The translations under genes were made by a program, and so were the position numbers. DNA of 64,000 bases. It comes from Periconia sp. R9002. Its lineage: Eukaryota; Ascomycota; Dothideomycetes; Pleosporales; Periconiaceae. The DNA lies in NCBI GenBank assembly GCA_023627715.1, contig JAMAHW010000051.1:124001-188000 (forward strand). Reading direction: 5' to 3'. Shown piece by piece: positions 57,647 through 64,000 of the stretch. The notes beneath the pieces were generated by a model. That model saw only the letters and a program-made list of their open reading frames with translations, was not told the origin of the DNA and searched no databases. Numbering within the stretch: position 1 is the stretch's first letter; each line of letters opens with the position of its first letter.

Positions 57647-58310
57647 AGTTCACATGAACCTGCAGTGTACAAGAATATCTCTCGAATGATCACGCTCCAA
57701 AGCCATGCAGTGTGTCAAGAAGGATAGCCTATTTCCGGCGGTTGGTGCTGATGCCGAAATAAATCACATTGTTTTGTCATGGAGTGTAGTTCTCAAAGCA
57801 ACCTTTTGTATTGTGACTTGAGCGGCTTATAGAAAGACCTATTGAGGGGGGTTGCATCACTAGTGACGTTTTACGGGATAATAAGGCTATATCATTGTCA
57901 TACTACTTGTGCTACGTAGCAAGTTGTGAATACGTGGCATTTACTACCTTTTGAAGCACGAAATATGCCACGAATGCGTGCCAGTACAGAGGTGGGGGAT
58001 ATCCATGAGTCCCATTTCATATGTGTTTCGATTAATATATCATGCATTCACTGTCAGATCGAAAGTCGGCTTAAGTAGTTTTTATATTCAAAATAGTTAA
58101 ATGTTTGATGCGATAGTTATACTGCAGACCTGCTGGAATCTACTGTATGCATTAGGATCGTCGTATCTTGCAAAAAGAAGAATGTAATGCTAATATGAGG
58201 AAAGCCGAAGACACATATACACAATCGGAAATGTACACTAGATTTTTAAGGATCTCATGTTCATATTGCAACCTTTAAGGGTGGGTGTTTGTTGCTTCCG
58301 CTCTCGATGT
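57647..58310. other. Intergenic
   Basis: 3' flanks of two convergent family members. No gene is seen. Confidence 0.45.
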
Positions 58311-58829
58311 TTACTTATGTCTAGGATTTCGGGCTCTCCTTTCCTTAATATGCTTTGTTTGAAAAGGCCCCAGAACATCTTGCAGCATTGAGCTCACCTC
58401 TTTTGTTGTGTAATAATTCCTGATCTCACTGCGTTCCTTTAAGAATAGATCACGAGAGCGCTCTTCTAAATCTTTCTTCTCTTGGTGAAGGTGCTGACGC
58501 TGCTGATCCCACTGATCTATCTTCTTCCCATCCCACCTTTCGCACATACCATCCAAAAACTCTTGGAGTTCTCCAATTCTGTTGCGGAGGCTAGTCCAGG
58601 CAAGAACAAAATCTCCGTCCGGGACACTATCAGGTGGTTGATTATACATTCCTCTGTTTTCATCGTAAAGGTACGTGACATATTCCAGTCGTTCATCGAG
58701 ATCATTCACTTGGTCATGATACATCTCGATTTCGTATTCAATGTTGTCCGCGAACACCTTTTTCGCGGCTCTCTTTTCGGACCTGGCGCTTTTTCCAGTG
58801 ACTTTCTTCGCGATTTGACCAACCTTCAT
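58311..58829 (-). CDS. Coiled-coil protein, local family member 3
   Basis: From the ATG at 58829 the frame encodes 172 residues, exactly the length of the gene at 56103 on the other strand. The N-terminus is basic (MKVGQIAKKVTGKSARSEKR), then an acidic coiled segment (EYEIEMYHDQVNDLDERLEY), tryptophans at 78, 99 and 107 (LAWTSLRNRIGEL, CERWDGKKIDQW), and a charged helix (EKKDLEERSRDLFLKERSEI). The frame stays open upstream to 59138, but that extension has no coiled-coil character, so I prefer the internal start. Not homologous to any family I can name. Confidence 0.62.
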   Translation of the reverse strand: MKVGQIAKKVTGKSARSEKRAAKKVFADNIEYEIEMYHDQVNDLDERLEYVTYLYDENRGMYNQPPDSVPDGDFVLAWTSLRNRIGELQEFLDGMCERWDGKKIDQWDQQRQHLHQEKKDLEERSRDLFLKERSEIRNYYTTKEVSSMLQDVLGPFQTKHIKERRARNPRHK

Positions 58830-59923
58830 GTTGATTCCACCGTACAACTGCCGTGCCTTGGTGTTTAGTCGATTGTCTGACAAATATGGTGATGAGATGT
58901 AGTTTGATGAATCTTTTGGGAAGTTGTTAAAGGATAGGGTGAAGGTACGAATGACAGTAGTTCCGAGACGCTTTTCGACGATCTGAGATAATGATAGATG
59001 GTTTGTTAGGGAAGAGTTGTGGCGATGGAAGTTAGTAGTGTCTTGAAGTGGTATATGAGCGTTGCAGTTACATGGTGTCATTCTGTGTACTACAGGACAG
59101 GAGGCCACTGAATCAAGAATTACAAGGAACACAAACATTTAGGTAACAATGGTTCCGCTGTCACTTTACCCTCGTGAATATGAACTTGAAGCCACCGTGG
59201 GAATAAACATCGTACCGTCACGCATCTTTCACCTCCCACGAACATATAATAACCCTAACCTATCATATTCTACGCTTGTACCCTCATTCGTTTCTGACAT
59301 CAAACGTTCCATATCTAATCTTCGTCGATAATTTCCACACGCTACTTTTCCTCCAAGCTGTTCAAGAATGTCAACGAGTTTATGCAATGATCAATGAATC
59401 GCAAAAGCGCTCGTCAGAGGAAAGTCTAAAAATACAATTTAGCGTGTCATCGACAAAAGCCATGAGGAATAGAAGAACGGGGAGGTTGCATATAACCGAA
59501 CTGTCCTTGACTCAAGGAATCGTGCCTGTTATGGTACCAAGGAAGACTGTAATGCATAGGTTATCTGGCCATATATAGGTCGCTGAAAAAGTCATTTTCT
59601 AGTAATGGAAGGCCTCGTGTAGACATGAATACTGGCATGTTTGTGTCAATCCCATCCATTTACAGGAACATCGAAGTATAAATCACTCGTGCTATTGTTA
59701 TTATGTACAAAATGTTGAAAACTAGAAGGAATGACTAAACTCATCCTCCAATGTTATTGACATACAGGAAAGGGAAGACGGAAAGTGAATTATGTACAGG
59801 AGTAAAAACTGTCTGAGAAAGGAATGGATGCGTTTCCCGCCTAAAAGTACCCCCAATGGGAATCAAAGCGCAGAGAGAAAGGGGATGAGTGTTTCAGTGT
59901 GGCGGTTCGAGATGCGAATGCGC
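58830..59923. other. Intergenic
   Basis: Short open stretches near 59149-59578 show no domain. Nothing else is recognised. Confidence 0.45.
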
Positions 59924-60295
59924 TCAGTAGTGATCGCCAGACTTGTCATCCTCCTTCTTCTTGTCATCCTCCTTCTTCTTGTCATCCTCCTTCTTCTTGT
60001 CATCCTCCTTCTTCTTGTCGTCTTCCTTCTTCTTATCGTCCTTCTTGTCGTCCTTCTTGTCGTCCTTCTTGTCGTCCTTCTTGTCACCCTCCTTGGGCTT
60101 TGGTGCAGAAGCCGGTGCTGGTGCTAGGGTGGGTTTCGGTTTCTCGGGCTCAGGTTGCCAGCCATCTTTGCCATCGACAGAATGACCTGCCGAATCTCCG
60201 CTTGAGTAGGAAGGATTGTTTTCCACGTCGCCTCGTGGCAGAACCAGGGCAGTGGCAGCGCCTGTGATAGCAAGATAGATGAGAGCGTACTTCAT
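59924..60295 (-). CDS. Secreted lysine/aspartate-rich repeat protein
   Basis: A single exon encodes 123 residues. MKYALIYLAITGAATA is a signal peptide, followed by LVLPRGD, a Ser/Gly-rich part and a Pro-rich linker. The C-terminal half is low complexity: about four KKDD units, then five KKKEDD units, ending SGDHY. There are no cysteines. The charged tail may bind cations or polysaccharide, or act as an unstructured cell-wall spacer; this is inference. The repeats come from tandem 12- and 18-base units prone to slippage. Confidence 0.72.
   Translation of the reverse strand: MKYALIYLAITGAATALVLPRGDVENNPSYSSGDSAGHSVDGKDGWQPEPEKPKPTLAPAPASAPKPKEGDKKDDKKDDKKDDKKDDKKKEDDKKKEDDKKKEDDKKKEDDKKKEDDKSGDHY
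59943..60090. repeat. Coding tandem repeats, 18-base then 12-base units
   Basis: GTCATCCTCCTTCTTCTT occurs about five times (59943-60035), then GTCGTCCTTCTT about five times (60036-60090), within the secreted Lys/Asp-rich gene. Confidence 0.85.
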
Positions 60296-62546
60296 AGTGA
60301 GAGTAATGAGAGAAGTGAGAGAAGTGAAAGATTGGTTGAAGAAATGTAACTGTAGAACTGCTTGTAGTGGATGTGTGATGTTGTGTTAGATTAAGAGGGT
60401 GGATGGTACCTGCTATTTGTATTCTGATCGGATGTACTGATTTGTTCTACTGCGGTGAGCAAGCACTCCATCTCTTGTTTGCGGAGGATCATGATCACTG
60501 GTGAGTATCAAAACGTGGTACAGTGCGCTATCGCACAAAATTGCACTTCTCCGCCAATTATGAGTCTCGGAGATTTTCATCAGCCGGTGAGTGTTGAATA
60601 CTGTACTGCAATTGCGTCAATTGCGCATATGCATCATGGAGTTTGCCGATCTCAAAACCACGATTCTGTCGCTTCCTGCATACCATCGGGTCAACCGCGA
60701 GGAAAAGGGTTCGGAGGCTCTGTCCGGGGAACTGGGAAGAGTGGTAGAAAGCGGTTGCCACTTAGTGAGCGGCTGAACTAAAACCATTATGTAAAATTTT
60801 GTGTATGGAATTGCGGAGAGCCGAGTAAGTTGATTGGAGCTTGCTAGCAATTCCCGCGTGGCTTATGGTCTTACGAAGATATCCGCCTGTAAACCTACCC
60901 GGAGCCATGGTATAGATGATGAAACGATGTATACACTCGAAGCAGCCAGGGACTGAACACAAGCTTTTTCCAAGACGAATATGCAGTTGCTGGAAGCGTG
61001 AACCACCCATCATACCAACCAGGGTTGTTTATATTTGCCGCGTGTGGCTTTCTCCCTATTTCGACGTTATGCCGACATCGGATTCCATGGAAGTAAGTTT
61101 GTCTGATCTATTTTTGATATAAGACTCCTGCATTGCGATGGCTAGAAAGGTATTTGCCGTGTACTAAAATTTTTAGATCCGTAATGCATCGTGGGCGCAT
61201 TGGGCTGAGTTGGCGAACCTAACATAGAGAATATTTACGTAAACGAACAGTGCAGAGAAATCTGGCCTAAGAGGATAATGCGATTTCAGCAGATAGAAAG
61301 TGCACAAATCATTGATCATGCAGATCTTTTTAGCATGTGATGCTGTGGCATTGCAGGTCGACTTTGATGATAATTCTCCGTAGCACTCAACATTCTGGCG
61401 AGATAGTAACTATCCCCCGCAAATTGTTGCTTTTGGTTAAACAATGTCAGATAAAATCCTGTCAATGCACACAGAACTAAATATAGCGGCGGAAAAAAGT
61501 AGTGGGGAGGTGTGACCCCTGGTCTACCGATGGCACTACCCGAATCGGATCCAGACAAGCGCAATCTCTCTCCCGTGGAAAGGTTTCGATTTTCATTTTC
61601 ATGTTTACCCCAATTTTTATCTTTACCTTCGTCGACTGCCGCTCATGGAGCGAATTTTTCATACTGATCATCTATTCATATTGTTGCTTGTTGGAAGCTG
61701 TCTTGCTGCCAGCGGACCGCATGATCGCCTTGCGGAATCAAATGTTTCCATACCATCTGTCACATGCCAAAAGTGGGGAAAGGCGTTTGAATGTTCATTT
61801 TTTCCCCACCTGCTATGCTAAAAGTGTTGATAAACTTGGCATTTACTATTGTCTAATCTTCCAGCTAGCAGCATGTTTGAATGTTGCAAGTGGCACTTGC
61901 GTCATTCCTTAGGTGATAGTGGTGATCCCTAGGTTTTTACCAAACGATGAAGTAGGTATTCATTCGGAGTTGATTGTACAGTAGAAACAATGCGACTCGA
62001 GAATTTTTGACTTCCAACGGCCTTGATGACGGATATGTATACGCAGACAAGATTACCCGGTGGCAAGTTTTGTGTAAAGATGGAAGAAGAGGTGATTTCG
62101 GCTCAAATCCTTGTTTGTCAGGCCACGATTTTAACGAGATAAAGCAATGTGATGCGATTTCCGGTAGAGTGCACTTATGTGCAAGCAAAGCATGGACATT
62201 GGTCACGATGCTAATGTAGACTGTGAGGTTAGAAAATCTATACACTACAGAGTACCTGGGTGTGGAAAAGAACGAGAAGTCACCAAAGAGTATGAGGTTG
62301 AATGATACGCCGTGTGTATCTAAAACGTACGTACTTGTGTATGTAAGATGTCACTTATTCATCTCGAGTAAACACATACGCTTCAACATTAGAGACGGGG
62401 GAGACGGATGGAGGGGGCCCTCGACACATTCACAACGCCTTCCCGGCCATTCTGCACCACGTACCACTAGCATATGTACATACACACTGTTGCGCAATCT
62501 ACGTAACTCGCGATGCGCATAATGCGGAAAACATTTCAAACACGTA
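60296..62546. other. Intergenic, no supportable gene
   Basis: Minus-strand frames at 60558-60761 and 60762-61013 and a plus-strand frame at 61502-61912 have no recognised domain or splice partners. Confidence 0.45.
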
Positions 62547-64000
62547 TTACGATACGTATCTTCTCGAAACTTTCATCCTCAACCCTGTCTGCTTTGTAAC
62601 CCAGCTTCCTTGAACCCGCCACTCCGCATTTTCATATGGAATGAAATTGAATCTTCTGAGGAGTTCCGCGATGGCCTTACAAATTTGCGCCATGGCGACG
62701 TTTTGGCCTATGCATTTCCTAGAGCCGTCGCCGAACTAGTAGGGCAATGGCAGATGGTCAGTAATCTTTGTTCCCTTTGTCGTTTTGTAGTTGGTGGGTT
62801 AAGCAAATTACCGAGAATATATAGCGCCTCATCTCTGAGCGTTTCGCCTCGGTCGCTTCAATCCACCTTTCGGGCCGAAACACGTCTATGTCATCACCGA
62901 ATATGGACTTGTTACGGTGTATAACCCATCCGTTGACTCCGACAATTGTGCCTGCGGGGAGATAGTAGCCGTCCACTGTAGCGCCTCCATGGGGAACAAC
63001 CCGTTCGAGAGTGAGGCCTGTGCCTGCGTGGGTGCGGAGAGCTTCATGAATTATCGCGTCACTTTCTTGTCCTTAGTGTGGGGTTCTTCATGTTGATGAT
63101 TTCCTGCTTCTTCTCCCAGGTGCGGGGGTTTCGAGCGGGGCCATATACTCACAGATAAGGTAAAGTGTTGAGTTTGAAGTACGGAATTGTATCAAACTTT
63201 TTTCCTTCTTGTGGCTTCCCAAATGAGTCAAGTTCTTTACGAAGAGTAGAGAAAATGCGGGCATCCCTGGAAACATAGTGCAATATGGTGCGAAGAGTGA
63301 TCGCCAGTACATCATGTCCTAGGTAGATGCGGGGGAAGAGGGTTAGTGGAGTTTAAGAGATGCGCGGCTCTTAACATAGACTAACCAGCCATCCTGATAT
63401 CTGATGTCAGCTCCTTCTGGACAATCTGGGTGCCTCTTACATATTGATATATAATGATCCAGCGATCTCGTCGATTGAAATCTTGGAAAGGTTTGCCTCT
63501 CGCAATTTGATGAGTTTGCTCAACATGTCTTCTTCTCCCGATGGGTTTGAAGTTTCGAGGCGTTTGTATACTTCAGAGAGCGACTGGAGGAGGAGAGGAT
63601 TGGGACGAGTTTTTGTCCACCGATTTTTGATACGAATTTGGAGATCCTGCAGCCAAGGAGATTGGCCAAACTAGAATTCAAGTTAAAACGACTCAATGCA
63701 ACGTTGATCTTGAGTGATGCAATTCCTCCAGGTAACGAGTGGTATGAATCTACCCGGCAGCTGACTCTTAACCTGCGAATATCGACGCATGAACTACCGC
63801 GGATATGAGAAATGGGGAAGGGAGAAGAACACAATCTCTACTTACTAGCCCAGTCATATGCAGTATGTGATCAGCTGTCTCCAATATACCCCTCACATCC
63901 GCGCCTGTATCCAGAAACCCAAACCGACGCGACAAGTTGATATCCCCAAGGGAATCAAATGTAAAAAAATGCAACCATAAAGACATATCAATTGTTGCCA
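62547..64000 (-). CDS. Cytochrome P450, 5' part beyond window edge
   Basis: Six exons are visible: 64000-63846 (continuing outside), 63670-63441, 63393-63386 (8 nt), 63318-63153, 63061-62812 and 62735-62547. Key motifs in order: LHFFTFDSLGDINLSRRFGF, GQSPWLQDL, the I-helix NMMAGHDVLAITLRT (across two introns), the K-helix EALR (IIHEALRTHAG), FRPERW, and the heme loop FGDGSRKCIG with its cysteine ligand. The last exon ends VSRRYVS-stop. P450s are monooxygenases, membrane-anchored in the ER; this one resembles fungal CYPs of secondary metabolism or detoxification, but no clan can be set without the N-terminus. Phases of all six exons agree. Confidence 0.9.
63386..63393 (-). other. 8-nt microexon of the P450 gene
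   Basis: The minus strand reads ...GATATCAG|GATGGCTG|GTTAGT.... It supplies the ATG GCT G codons needed for the I-helix MAGHD. Flanking introns (47 and 67 nt) have CTGAC and CTAAC branch sites. Skipping the exon puts a stop in frame. Confidence 0.75.

Noticed and set aside
58830..59138. N-terminal extension of coiled-coil family member 3
   Set aside because: The extension is Ser/Thr/Pro-rich without coiled-coil character; the internal ATG gives the same 172-residue length as family member 1.
61502..61912. 136-codon plus-strand open stretch with hydrophobic segments
   Set aside because: Composition is driven by T-rich DNA (IFIFMFTPIFIF) and nothing matches a family.
1..64000. CRISPR arrays, operons, bacterial ribosome-binding sites
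   Set aside because: The window is eukaryotic nuclear DNA; no spaced identical repeats of CRISPR type are seen.

Overview
The window is nuclear DNA of a filamentous ascomycete (Pezizomycotina). The evidence is many short spliceosomal introns (about 47-132 nt, mostly GT-AG with CTAAC/CTGAC-like branch sites), moderate GC, and typical families: Clr5-ankyrin, Zn2Cys6 regulator, SRPK-type kinase, Dal5-like transporter, GH88, P450 and small secreted Cys-rich proteins. I cannot assign class or genus. All gene models were built by hand from reading frames, splice consensus and family resemblance; spliced lengths are divisible by three in every multi-exon model except the uncertain one at 57.2 kb.

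Layout. 1-8.7 kb: CENP-O/Mcm21 kinetochore gene (runs off the left edge), divergent acetyl-CoA transporter, 2-Cys peroxiredoxin, APH-type phosphotransferase, small membrane protein. 9-17.8 kb: coiled-coil protein, large Clr5-ankyrin protein, six-cysteine secreted protein. 18.4-25.1 kb: DUF2264, GH88 and a divergent MFS transporter, read as a cluster that imports and degrades uronic-acid oligosaccharides inside the cell. 25.7-30.4 kb: repeat-bearing secreted protein, ADP-ribosylglycohydrolase, Zn2Cys6 regulator. 30.4-37.6 kb: a stretch with no supportable gene, with degenerate repeats and many TATATAC motifs. 37.6-48.2 kb: five genes on one strand (secreted four-Cys repeat protein, ethanolamine/cholinephosphotransferase, NIPSNAP, fungal-specific protein, multi-span membrane protein). 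49-60.3 kb: accessory-looking DNA with dispersed short repeats, a foldback element, an SRPK-like kinase, a gene fragment between inverted repeats, and three related coiled-coil genes of unknown function. 62.5-64 kb: 3' part of a cytochrome P450 that leaves the right edge.

The housekeeping genes (CENP-O, acetyl-CoA transporter, peroxiredoxin, EPT1-type enzyme, NIPSNAP) lie at 1-5 kb and 39-43 kb; the rest is lineage-variable material. The items most worth following are the uronide cluster, the three-gene coiled-coil family at 56-59 kb, two microexons (10 nt and 8 nt), and the gene fragment framed by inverted repeats at 52 kb.
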